DNA from: an uncultured Alphaproteobacteria bacterium
GTDB taxonomy: Bacteria > Pseudomonadota > Alphaproteobacteria > Thalassobaculales > Thalassobaculaceae
Length of the DNA: 64,000 bases
Direction: 5' to 3'
NCBI GenBank assembly: GCA_902629125.1
Contig: CACOPQ010000001.1
Coordinates: 1-64,000, forward strand
The notes under the pieces were generated by a model. The model was not told where the DNA came from. It saw only the letters and a list, made by a program, of their open reading frames with translations, and did not search any database. A program made the translations under genes and the position numbers. Within the stretch, counting starts at the first letter, position 1. Every line of letters begins with the position of its first letter. This document shows, one piece after another, positions 28,846 to 37,668 of this stretch.

Positions 28846-30216
28846 TTATTTGATAGAGCTCCAAGTGTCATCGAGTGCCTTCGTGAACCTCAAGGCCATC
28901 TCGTCTATCTCCTCTTTGGTAATAATTAAAGGTGGAGCAAATACAAGGCGGTCACCAACAACGCGAGGTATGAGGCCATGGGCAAGAGCATTTTCTTGGA
29001 ACTTTTCCGGTACCGACAAGTCTTTTTGAAACGGAACCCTTGTATCTCCATCCCGCATTAATTCGATACCACAAATTAAACCAATTCCCCTAACATCTCC
29101 AACTAGAGGATGGTTCTTAAAAGCACTCAACTTGCTTAGAAAATATGGAGATATGCTTGCAACATGTTCCACCAAATTCATTTCTTCATAAATTTTTAAA
29201 ACTTCCAAAGCGACTGCTGATGCAACAGGATGGCCAGCATAAGTGTAACCATGAGCGAAAGCGCCTAGTTTATCACTTTGTTCAATCATAACTTGGTATA
29301 TTTTGTCATTGATCATGAGGGCGGAAATTGGCTGCATTGCAGCTGACAAAGCTTTTGCAGAAGTAATCATATCAGGAACTAAGTTAAATGTTTCTGACCC
29401 CCACATCTTACCCGTACGACCAAAACCGCAGATTACCTCGTCTGCAATAAAAAGAATGTCATATCGGCGTAAAACTTCTTGAATTTTGTGGAAATATGTC
29501 TCTGGGGGAATCACTGCCCCACCTGCTCCCATTACGGGTTCAGCAAAAAAAGCTCCTATATTCTCTGGCCCTTCCGCTATTATCAGCTGCTCTAACGCAT
29601 TTGCCATTCGCGTCGCAAATTCCTCTTGGGTTTCGCCTTCTAGATGATTGCGATAGTAATGTGGAAATTCTGTGTGAAGGAACCGCTCGATGGGCAACCC
29701 AAAGTCGGCGTGCATATCGTTTTTTCCTGATAAGCTTACCGCTGCTATAGTACTTCCATGGTATCCCATTTTACGTCCAATTATTTTAATTTTATTTGGT
29801 TTCCCAATCGCATGATGATAATACCAAACTAGCTTAATTGCCGTGTCATTTGCTTCAGACCCGGAGCATTGAAACAGGACCTTTGACATTGGTACGGGTG
29901 CTAGTGAGAGGAGCTTTTCTGCAAGATTTATATTAGGCTCATTCGTCCTATGCCGATAGGAATGATAATATCCGAGTCGAGTCATCTGTTCGTAAGCCAC
30001 TTTTGCAAGACGTTCCATTCCAAAACCAAGTGACGCGCACCAAAGACCCGCCACACTCTCTATGAAATCTTTCCCATTATCATCAAAAACCCTGGCGCCT
30101 TTGCTATGAGTAACCAGCATAGGGCCAAGTTCTCTATGTTTTTTTAGATTCGTTTGGGGGTGGATGATTGACTCTACGTCACGTGCATGAAGCGAGTTTG
30201 GAATCACGTTCATCAT
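28846..30216 (-). CDS. class III (omega) aminotransferase
   Basis: GLWCASLGFG, SGSEANDTAIKLVWYYH, GYHGST, FIADEVICGFGRTGKMWG, ITSAKALSAA (PLP Lys), GYTYAGHPVA. Confidence 0.92.
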   Translation of the reverse strand: MMNVIPNSLHARDVESIIHPQTNLKKHRELGPMLVTHSKGARVFDDNGKDFIESVAGLWCASLGFGMERLAKVAYEQMTRLGYYHSYRHRTNEPNINLAEKLLSLAPVPMSKVLFQCSGSEANDTAIKLVWYYHHAIGKPNKIKIIGRKMGYHGSTIAAVSLSGKNDMHADFGLPIERFLHTEFPHYYRNHLEGETQEEFATRMANALEQLIIAEGPENIGAFFAEPVMGAGGAVIPPETYFHKIQEVLRRYDILFIADEVICGFGRTGKMWGSETFNLVPDMITSAKALSAAMQPISALMINDKIYQVMIEQSDKLGAFAHGYTYAGHPVASAVALEVLKIYEEMNLVEHVASISPYFLSKLSAFKNHPLVGDVRGIGLICGIELMRDGDTRVPFQKDLSVPEKFQENALAHGLIPRVVGDRLVFAPPLIITKEEIDEMALRFTKALDDTWSSIK

Positions 30217-30365
30217 GAGCTCCTTCCGATGGGTTCACTGAAACTTGACTACTGTTAAGTCAGAGCAAACATGTAATTGCCTTTGAAACATAATATATCG
30301 TCGTCTATGAATGCAAACGCGGACGAGATAATTATAGATATTTACCTAATTAAATTTAAATCGTT

Positions 30366-30977
30366 CTAATCTGAAAAATTGTCGGTTCTTGCACGGCGTC
30401 CCAAATATCCGCCGTGGTGACGAAGCCCATATTCTTCAAGTGTAATTCCTTTTTTTTGCATAAGTACAAGCGCAATCGCATCGCTGACGGCTGCCATAAC
30501 AGCCATACTTGCGGTCGGGGTCATACCAAGTGGGCAGGGTTCAAGAATAACTCCCATGTCGATTATCACATCTGAGAGTTGTCTCAGGCCAGAATCACTA
30601 TGAGACGTTATTCCAATAACCGATCCATTCGTCATATGCCGGCTCAGTTCTATGAATTCCAAGACCTCGCGGGTTTTTCCGCTTGTTGAAAAAGCAACGA
30701 TAGAATCATTTTTAGAAATTATACCTAGATCGCCGTGCGCCGCTTCAGCTGGATGTATGAATACTGATGAAGTGCCTGTCGAACTCATTATCGCGGCAAA
30801 TTTTTGAGCAACAAAACCAGCTTTTCCCATGCCAGTCGTAATAATTTTCCCTGTTGACTCAAAAAGGATGTTAATCGCCTCTTCATAAGACGAATCAATT
30901 TCAACTGCGTTAATAGCCTCAGCTTCCGCCCTTAAAACCTCTTTTACCTTGGGTAAGATTTCTATTTTTGAGTCCAC
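30366..30977 (-). CDS. SIS-domain sugar-phosphate isomerase (KdsD/KpsF-like, no CBS domains)
   Basis: GKIITTGMGKAGFVAQKFAAIMSSTGTSSVFIHPAEAAHGDLGII, AFSTSGKTREVLE, GLRHHGGYLGRRA. Likely GTG start near 30977; ORF track start 31064 is implausible. Confidence 0.8.
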   Translation of the reverse strand: MDSKIEILPKVKEVLRAEAEAINAVEIDSSYEEAINILFESTGKIITTGMGKAGFVAQKFAAIMSSTGTSSVFIHPAEAAHGDLGIISKNDSIVAFSTSGKTREVLEFIELSRHMTNGSVIGITSHSDSGLRQLSDVIIDMGVILEPCPLGMTPTASMAVMAAVSDAIALVLMQKKGITLEEYGLRHHGGYLGRRARTDNFSD

Positions 30978-31149
30978 TTGAAATATAATTCTGAAAAAAT
31001 TACACCGATCAAGATCATTATGCCAGAAAAGAAAAGAATAATAGTCCCAATTAATAATAAACATTGATTATTTTATTGATTACATTTGGCATTCCATAAT
31101 TTACTACTGACTAATCATTGAACCTATAGAGAAATATTGGAAACGAATA

Positions 31150-31941
31150 ATGACAGAACCCGTTGTTCTTTTAAATGTTGATACTCGTGGGGTAGCAACA
31201 ATTACGTTAAATCGGCCTGAGGTAAACAACGCATACAATGGTGAAGTAATCGAAGCTATGATAGATGCCGTTGGGCAATGTGCCTCGGATGACAACATAA
31301 GGATGTTAATAATAAAAGGGAACGGGAAACACTTTCAAGCAGGAGCTGATTTGAAATGGCTAAAAGAAATTGGAAGTTTATCGCCCGACGAAAATATAAA
31401 CGTCTCTCGATTAACGGCAACAGCGATACGCGGATTAACTGAAATTTCCAAACCCACAGTTGCACTAATACACGGTGGTTGTTTTGGTGGGGGCACCGGC
31501 ATAGCTGCCGCCTGTGACATTGTTTTGGCAAGTAATGATGCTATTTTCTCTATAACAGAAACAAGGTGGGGCGTGATGGCGAGTGTCATTATTCCGCAAC
31601 TAAACGCTTCTATTGGTGTCAGAAATACCAGGCGGTACGCCCTTACTTGCGAACGGTTTGATGCAAAAACTGCATGCGAAATTGGTTTAGTTCACCAAGT
31701 TTGCGAAGTTGGGGAATTGGAAGCTACAGCTGCATCGATCATCGATCATCTTCTATTAGCCGCACCTGAAGCAACGGCGCAAACAAAGGCTGCTGCGCTA
31801 AAAGATGCTAACTTAATAGTTTCAGAGGAATATTTTGAGGAACTTGTTTTAGCGCATGCAGCAAAAAGGCAGTCGGAAGAAGCTAGTGAAGGATTGACGA
31901 GTTTCGCAGAAAAACGAGAGCCAAATTGGTATCGTGCGTAA
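31150..31941 (+). CDS. enoyl-CoA hydratase/isomerase family protein
   Basis: ATITLNRPEVNNAYN, HFQAGADLKWLKEI, IHGGCFGGGTGIAAACDIVLAS. Confidence 0.9.
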   Translation: MTEPVVLLNVDTRGVATITLNRPEVNNAYNGEVIEAMIDAVGQCASDDNIRMLIIKGNGKHFQAGADLKWLKEIGSLSPDENINVSRLTATAIRGLTEISKPTVALIHGGCFGGGTGIAAACDIVLASNDAIFSITETRWGVMASVIIPQLNASIGVRNTRRYALTCERFDAKTACEIGLVHQVCEVGELEATAASIIDHLLLAAPEATAQTKAAALKDANLIVSEEYFEELVLAHAAKRQSEEASEGLTSFAEKREPNWYRA

Positions 31942-31978
31942 TGTTTCTGCATTAGGTGATATTGAGGGAGGTGGATCT

Positions 31979-33088
31979 ATGACCAATGAAACAACCCAAG
32001 ACAGAACCCCAGTATCTATTCTCACCGGTTTTTTAGGAAGCGGGAAAACAACTCTACTTTCAAAACTTTTAACCAACAAAGATATGGAAAATGTTGCTGT
32101 AATAATTAATGAATTCGGCGAAGTGGGGATAGATGACGCTCTGGTTGTCAAATCTAACGAAGATACAATTTTACTCAACAATGGTTGCTTATGCTGCACA
32201 GTACGAGGTGATCTTGTAAACACCATGCAAAGTCTGCATATGCAAAGGACTAGCGGGGAGATACATTACTTTGACCGGTTGGTAGTCGAAACAACGGGTT
32301 TGGCTGACCCAGCGCCAATACTTCATACGATGATGGCGGATCAATTTCTTGTAAATTATTACCGGCTTGACGGCGTTATCACTGTAGTTGACGCGCATCA
32401 TGCAATGCAACAATTCGATAATCAATTCGAGTCTGTGAAGCAAGCAGCAGTAGCAGACCGCATAGTTTTAACGAAGGTGGATGTCACGGACATCAATGCA
32501 ATTGCTGAAGTAAAAAAGCGGTTAGAAACATTGAACCCAGCTGCGCCAATTTTGGAAGCTTCCCATGGTAACGTGCAACCGAGCGAGCTATTTAATGCCG
32601 GCCTATACAACCCACTGACAAAAACGGCGGATGTATCCAGATGGTTGAAAGAAGAAGCTTATATGGAAACGGAAGGTCACGTTTATCATCGCCGTGACGA
32701 TCACGAGAAACACCACCATGGCCATAAACACGACCACACTCATCATCATGGCCACGAACATGACGTGAATCGGCATGATGACCATATCTATAGTTTTGCC
32801 ATTCATTTCGACAGTCCACTTAAATGGGCTAAAATAGCCGGGTCACTCGATATGCTCGCTCAAACTCATGGAGCGAGTATTTTACGGATCAAGGGTATTC
32901 TAAACATTGAAGAGATCGACAAGCAGCCGGTTGTCGTGCATGCAGTTCAACACATGTTTCATCCCCCGGCCAAGATTGACGACTGGCCGAGTGATGACCG
33001 CCGCTCGCGGTTGGTTTTTATCGTTAAAGATATAGGAAGAGATAAAATAGAAGATGCCTTAAATGCTTACCTCGCAATGGATTTCTAA
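31979..33088 (+). CDS. CobW/COG0523 G3E-family GTPase (putative Zn metallochaperone)
   Basis: ILTGFLGSGKTTLLSKLL Walker A, NNGCLCCTVRGDL CxCC motif, TTGLADPAP, VLTKVDV; 28-aa His-rich loop; start at internal Met. Confidence 0.9.
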   Translation: MTNETTQDRTPVSILTGFLGSGKTTLLSKLLTNKDMENVAVIINEFGEVGIDDALVVKSNEDTILLNNGCLCCTVRGDLVNTMQSLHMQRTSGEIHYFDRLVVETTGLADPAPILHTMMADQFLVNYYRLDGVITVVDAHHAMQQFDNQFESVKQAAVADRIVLTKVDVTDINAIAEVKKRLETLNPAAPILEASHGNVQPSELFNAGLYNPLTKTADVSRWLKEEAYMETEGHVYHRRDDHEKHHHGHKHDHTHHHGHEHDVNRHDDHIYSFAIHFDSPLKWAKIAGSLDMLAQTHGASILRIKGILNIEEIDKQPVVVHAVQHMFHPPAKIDDWPSDDRRSRLVFIVKDIGRDKIEDALNAYLAMDF

Positions 33089-33192
33089 ATTAAAAATTAT
33101 ACTTCTTGCTTTACAGCGTTCCAGTTAAAATTCCTGCCAGGCTGGGTCACTAAAAATCAAATACAAAGTGTTTTAGTTTACAGTGCCTAGTT

Positions 33193-33684
33193 CTACGAGC
33201 CCCTATTAGATCCCCGTGCGCGGGCATTTAATTGATTATGCTTTTCGCGAATATTTTTGGGCCACATACTTTTTATATAGGATAGCACCGCAATTATTTC
33301 CTTATCCGAGAGAATTCTCTCGTAAGCGGGCATGTTATTTTGATATTTTTTGCCAATAATTTTCTCGATACCATATTTCGTCATGTTAAATAGATAACTG
33401 TCTGAATGATGCCATGTATGCCCTGTTTCATCATGGGGGGGAGCAGGAAGATAGCCATCAGAATTGCGTCTACGCCAATTTTTTTGACCTTCTAATTGTA
33501 TCCCATGACATGAGGCACAGTTTTGCAAATAAACCGTACGACCAACAGTTACCGAATTTATATTATTGGGTTCTAACTTGATGTCTTGTGGTTCCATTTC
33601 TGTCGACATTGAAAAGTAGTATAATCCGGCCGCAGTCAGCGCCACGAATCCAACTATGGGAGCATATAAAAATTTCATTTTCAC
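33193..33684 (-). CDS. class I c-type cytochrome, membrane-anchored or secreted
   Basis: N-terminal hydrophobic segment; NCASCHGIQLEGQKNWRRR haem site; NNMPAYERILSDKEIIAVLSYIKSMWP. Confidence 0.9.
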   Translation of the reverse strand: MKMKFLYAPIVGFVALTAAGLYYFSMSTEMEPQDIKLEPNNINSVTVGRTVYLQNCASCHGIQLEGQKNWRRRNSDGYLPAPPHDETGHTWHHSDSYLFNMTKYGIEKIIGKKYQNNMPAYERILSDKEIIAVLSYIKSMWPKNIREKHNQLNARARGSNRGS

Positions 33685-33876
33685 ATTCGAGCCCGTTGGT
33701 TATAAATGGCTACCTAAACAATTAATCTTCAGCTTCAGGTTTTCAACTTTCTGCGATAGCCGCTAGCAATGATGACGCTCTCAATAAATTTTTTTTCAAT
33801 CAATTGATGCGCGTGCCGAAAAGTATTATCTAGGAAGCTACAAAAAGCTTCTTGTGGCAGGAAGGTAGAGATAATA

Positions 33877-34269
33877 ATGAATATAGGGCAAGCAGCAAAG
33901 ATCTCAGGGTTAACAATAAAAACTGTGCGTTATTACGATAATATTGGCCTGGTAATGGCATACCAAGATCCAGAGAACCAATATCGAGTTTATTCAAAAG
34001 ATGATATTGCCAAACTTCAATTTATTGGAAGGGCACGTCGTTTTGGATTTAGCATACAAGAATGCAGAGAATTACTCTCGCTCTATCAGGATAAAAACCG
34101 TCCTAGTAGAGAGGTAAAAGAGCTGACATTGGAAAAACTCTCTAAAATAGATAATAAGCTAGACGAACTTAAAAACCTAAGGAAACAATTATACCGTCTA
34201 TCAAAAAGTTGCAGTGGGGATGATCGACCCGATTGCCCTATATTGGACGCTCTAGCCAGCGAAAATTAA
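33877..34269 (+). CDS. MerR-family regulator, CueR-like (Cu(I)-responsive)
   Basis: MNIGQAAKISGLTIKTVRYYDNIGL HTH; CSGDDRPDCPIL: the C-x7-C sensor loop as in CueR. Confidence 0.85.
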   Translation: MNIGQAAKISGLTIKTVRYYDNIGLVMAYQDPENQYRVYSKDDIAKLQFIGRARRFGFSIQECRELLSLYQDKNRPSREVKELTLEKLSKIDNKLDELKNLRKQLYRLSKSCSGDDRPDCPILDALASEN

Positions 34270-34425
34270 ATATAAAACAAACTTGCAAGAGACGCCTTTT
34301 TTAGTGGATATCAACTTTACTAGCTATCAATATCCATAAAAACCAACTTGTTTGTAGTACCCAAGTAACTCTCTCAGATTATATGAATGAGATGGTTATC
34401 AATCACAAGTCTAGGAGGAGAAAAA

Positions 34426-35043
34426 ATGTTCTATACGCCTGGTTCCCATAGGGAAAATGGATTTAAGCGTGATCCTTTCAAAGCCTTTATTTCTCCCCGA
34501 CCTATAGGTTGGATTTCCACCATTAGTTCAAATGGTAAAAATAATCTCGCGCCGTATAGCTTTTTCAATGCCGTGTGCTCCGACCCACCATGTGTAATGT
34601 TTGCTTCAGGCGGCTCACCAGACGAAAGAGGCAAAAAAGATAGCCAGTTAAATGCAGAGACCACTGGGGAATTCGTTTGCTCTATTGTTGGATATCAACA
34701 AAAGGAAGCTATGAATCAAACATCGATCCATCTACCCTATGGAGAAGATGAAATGCCAAAGGCTGGCCTCGAGGGTGAACCATCTAGATTAGTCAAACCT
34801 CTTCGGGTCAAAGGAGCACCTGTTCATTTGGAATGTAAATATATGCAGAGCGTTCAAATGCCCTGTTGGAGGGAAGGAAAGGAGAATTGGGTAATATTTG
34901 GTGAAGTCGTCGGGGTACATGTCGACCCGAAAATAGTAAAAGATGGCTTCGTTGACGTTACTACCTATAGACCAGTCTCGCGACTAGGCTATATGGATTA
35001 TTCAACAACCGATAAAGTTTTTCAAATGGACCGTCCAGATTAA
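34426..35043 (+). CDS. flavin reductase-like, FMN-binding protein
   Basis: FKAFISPRPIGWISTISSNGKNNLAPYSFFNAVCSDPPCVMFA. Confidence 0.87.
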   Translation: MFYTPGSHRENGFKRDPFKAFISPRPIGWISTISSNGKNNLAPYSFFNAVCSDPPCVMFASGGSPDERGKKDSQLNAETTGEFVCSIVGYQQKEAMNQTSIHLPYGEDEMPKAGLEGEPSRLVKPLRVKGAPVHLECKYMQSVQMPCWREGKENWVIFGEVVGVHVDPKIVKDGFVDVTTYRPVSRLGYMDYSTTDKVFQMDRPD

Positions 35044-35071
35044 GCGGCCTCTATTTCAATAACTCCTCCAA

Positions 35072-36007
35072 TCAATTTAGATCTTTCGGAAACTCCACGC
35101 CAGTCTGCTCAGTAATGATCGAATAATGTTCTGTGCGGCGATGTCTAGCAAAATTAAAAATTGTATCCTTTGGCATGTTACAAATATCGATGTCAGCAGC
35201 GAAAGTAACAAGTTCGTCATCTAACGTTGCGGCCTGCGTCGCTATTTCCCCAGATGGTTGAATAATGCATGAACCGCCAATTAACATGCAGCCATCTTCA
35301 ACGCCAGCTTTGGCAGCCCCAATAACCCAACAACCATTCATGTAAGCATTACTCTGCATTGTAAGATGATTGTGAAACATTCTAAGATGATTTTGTTCCT
35401 TCCCCGAGGTATTCAAGTCTGGGGTATTATAGCCTAAAACAATGATCTCAGCCCCCTTTAGACTCATTACACGATAAGTTTCAGGCCATCTCCTATCATT
35501 ACATATTGCCATACCCATAATGGACTTTTGCTGTCTCCAAACGCCAAACCCTAGATCTCCCGGCTCAAAATATCTTTTCTCCAAATGCTGAAATGGTCTC
35601 TTAGAATCGTACTCAGAGTGTCCTGGCAAATGCACTTTTCGGTATTTACCTTGAATTTTCCCATTCTGATCAACAAGTATTGCTGTGTTGAACCGCCTTC
35701 CTTCCGGTGTGAGTTCGGCGTATCCAAGATAAAAACCTATCTTAGCATCAGTTGCCGCTTCAAACAACGGAAGTGTCGCCCTGTTAGGCATTTCTTTCTC
35801 GTACCAATCGTCCATCCTGGATATATCTTCTTCATAATACCTTGGAAAAAACGTTGTCAAAGCGAGTTCAGGAAAAACGATAAAGCTGCACCCTCTAGAA
35901 CTCGCTTGCTTGATTAAATCTACCATTCGAGAAACGCAGCTCTCTCTACTTTCGTCAGGTGCGATCGGACCCATTTGCGCTGCACCAAGATTAATAACCC
36001 TACTCAT
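35072..36007 (-). CDS. carbon-nitrogen hydrolase, N-carbamoyl-D-amino-acid hydrolase-like
   Basis: FIVFPELALTTFFPRYY (Glu), YRKVHLPGH (Lys), MAICNDRRWPETYRV (Cys): nitrilase triad in the D-carbamoylase context. Confidence 0.85.
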   Translation of the reverse strand: MSRVINLGAAQMGPIAPDESRESCVSRMVDLIKQASSRGCSFIVFPELALTTFFPRYYEEDISRMDDWYEKEMPNRATLPLFEAATDAKIGFYLGYAELTPEGRRFNTAILVDQNGKIQGKYRKVHLPGHSEYDSKRPFQHLEKRYFEPGDLGFGVWRQQKSIMGMAICNDRRWPETYRVMSLKGAEIIVLGYNTPDLNTSGKEQNHLRMFHNHLTMQSNAYMNGCWVIGAAKAGVEDGCMLIGGSCIIQPSGEIATQAATLDDELVTFAADIDICNMPKDTIFNFARHRRTEHYSIITEQTGVEFPKDLN

Positions 36008-36059
36008 ATTTTCTCCTTTTGAGCTTAAATTCTGCGTTAGATATTACTTTCACAATTCT

Positions 36060-37550
36060 CTACTTTTTGTTTGTTGTTAATACTACAGGGTCAAATGGGG
36101 TAGGCAGGATACCACGTGGTTCAATGTAATCGTATGGATCGCGCGCAAGAAATTTTCCCCAACCCGCCTCACATCTTACGTCTCCATTTTCCCAGACTAT
36201 CTTACCCCTACTTATTGTAATGAATGGCCAACCTGTAACCTGTAGTCCTTCAAACGGGGTATAATCAGTATCATGATGCAGTATATCCTGAGTAATCGTA
36301 ACATCTTTTTCTGCGTCCCAAATGCAGATATCTGCATCAGCGCCAACGGATATAGTGCCTTTTTTGGGATATAGTCCAAATAAGCGCGCCGCATTTGTTG
36401 ATGTGATAGCAACAAATGTTTGCAAATCGATTCTTCCCTTAACAACTCCCTCAGAGAAGGTAATGGGCATTCGTGTTTCAAGACCAGGTACGCCATTAGC
36501 TATCTGACTAAAAGGCGCGTTATCACCAGCCCAAAATTTGCCCTCCAATTCGTCTATATTATATGGCGCGTGATCTGATGTAACATTTCCTATCGTTCCT
36601 AATCGAACGTGATCCCAAACAGCTTCTTGGTCACCTTCTGTACGGGGTGCTGGCGAACAAACAAACTTTGCTCCCTCCCGTTGATCTCTATCGAGATCCC
36701 TTTCTGTTAGAACAAAATACTGCGGGCACGTCTCCGAAAATATCTTCAAACCCCTTTGCTGCGCACGTCTTATTTCTTCCGCCGCTTCTTCGCAGCTCAC
36801 GTGAAAGATTTGAATTGGGACATCCAGTAGTTCAGATAGCATTATTACCCTATGTACGGCCTCTCGTTCTACAAGGGGTGGCTTTGCCCAAGCATGAAAT
36901 TTCGTGCTATTATTTTCCGCCGCCAACAACTTTTCAGTCATATACATAATGGCATCGTGATTTTCAGCGTGCACGCAAACCAGTGCCTGCTTCCTTTTGG
37001 CGGTTTCTAATACTTTTAGAATTTCGGCATCGTTCAATCTATTGCGAGGGTAAGTCATAAAAATTTTTAGAGATCTGTGACCTTGATCTATAAGTTTAGG
37101 GACCTCGTCATTCATCACTTGGTCACTTGGATCGCTAATGATCAAGTGAAAGCTATAGTCTATACAAGATTCCTTCGCACGTTCGTGATAATCTTCAACT
37201 ATTGGAGTCAACAACTCCCCTTTTTCTTGCGCTGCAAAACAAATAATAGTTGTTGTTCCTCCACAGGCGGCGGATCGTGTGCCACTCAAAAATGTCTCTG
37301 CATTTCTGCCTCCACCACTCGATCGCTGATCAATATGACAATGGCTATCGATCCCGCCTGGCATAACAAATTTACCTGTTGCGTCTATCTCTTGTTTGCC
37401 GGGACCCAACATTTCCCCCAATGCAACAATGCGTCCCTCTTTTATGCCGACCTCACATTTTGAAATCTCGGCAGCATTTACAACTGTGCCGCCCCGTATT
37501 ACCAAATCAAAATCAGACAAGGTGTCTCCCCAATCAAATCTTATTAACAA
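36060..37550 (-). CDS. dihydropyrimidinase/D-hydantoinase
   Basis: MPGGIDSHCHIDQ, HRSLKIFMTYPRNRL (bridging Lys), HAENHDAI, FHVSCEEAAEEIRRA, VTSDHAPYN. Start may be internal. Confidence 0.88.
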   Translation of the reverse strand: MLIRFDWGDTLSDFDLVIRGGTVVNAAEISKCEVGIKEGRIVALGEMLGPGKQEIDATGKFVMPGGIDSHCHIDQRSSGGGRNAETFLSGTRSAACGGTTTIICFAAQEKGELLTPIVEDYHERAKESCIDYSFHLIISDPSDQVMNDEVPKLIDQGHRSLKIFMTYPRNRLNDAEILKVLETAKRKQALVCVHAENHDAIMYMTEKLLAAENNSTKFHAWAKPPLVEREAVHRVIMLSELLDVPIQIFHVSCEEAAEEIRRAQQRGLKIFSETCPQYFVLTERDLDRDQREGAKFVCSPAPRTEGDQEAVWDHVRLGTIGNVTSDHAPYNIDELEGKFWAGDNAPFSQIANGVPGLETRMPITFSEGVVKGRIDLQTFVAITSTNAARLFGLYPKKGTISVGADADICIWDAEKDVTITQDILHHDTDYTPFEGLQVTGWPFITISRGKIVWENGDVRCEAGWGKFLARDPYDYIEPRGILPTPFDPVVLTTNKK

Positions 37551-37668
37551 AAATTCAAAAAATAATTTGCTTATACTCGAAACTTATAAGGTTTATGCAA
37601 ATATGGCAAAAAGGATTTAAAAATTTGATAACACTCTCAAAAACAATCAAACAAAAAAATAATCACTT

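Noticed and set aside
31849-32226. 125-aa minus-strand ORF
   Set aside because: Antisense to the 3' end of enoyl-CoA hydratase and the start of the CobW-type GTPase; no domain.
31979-33088. Assigning the G3E GTPase as the P47K activator of the nitrile-hydratase-like enzyme
   Set aside because: P47K serves Fe-type NHases, whereas the claw here is Co-type. The genes are about 22 kb apart and His-rich loops are common in Zn chaperones of this family. Kept only as a hypothesis.
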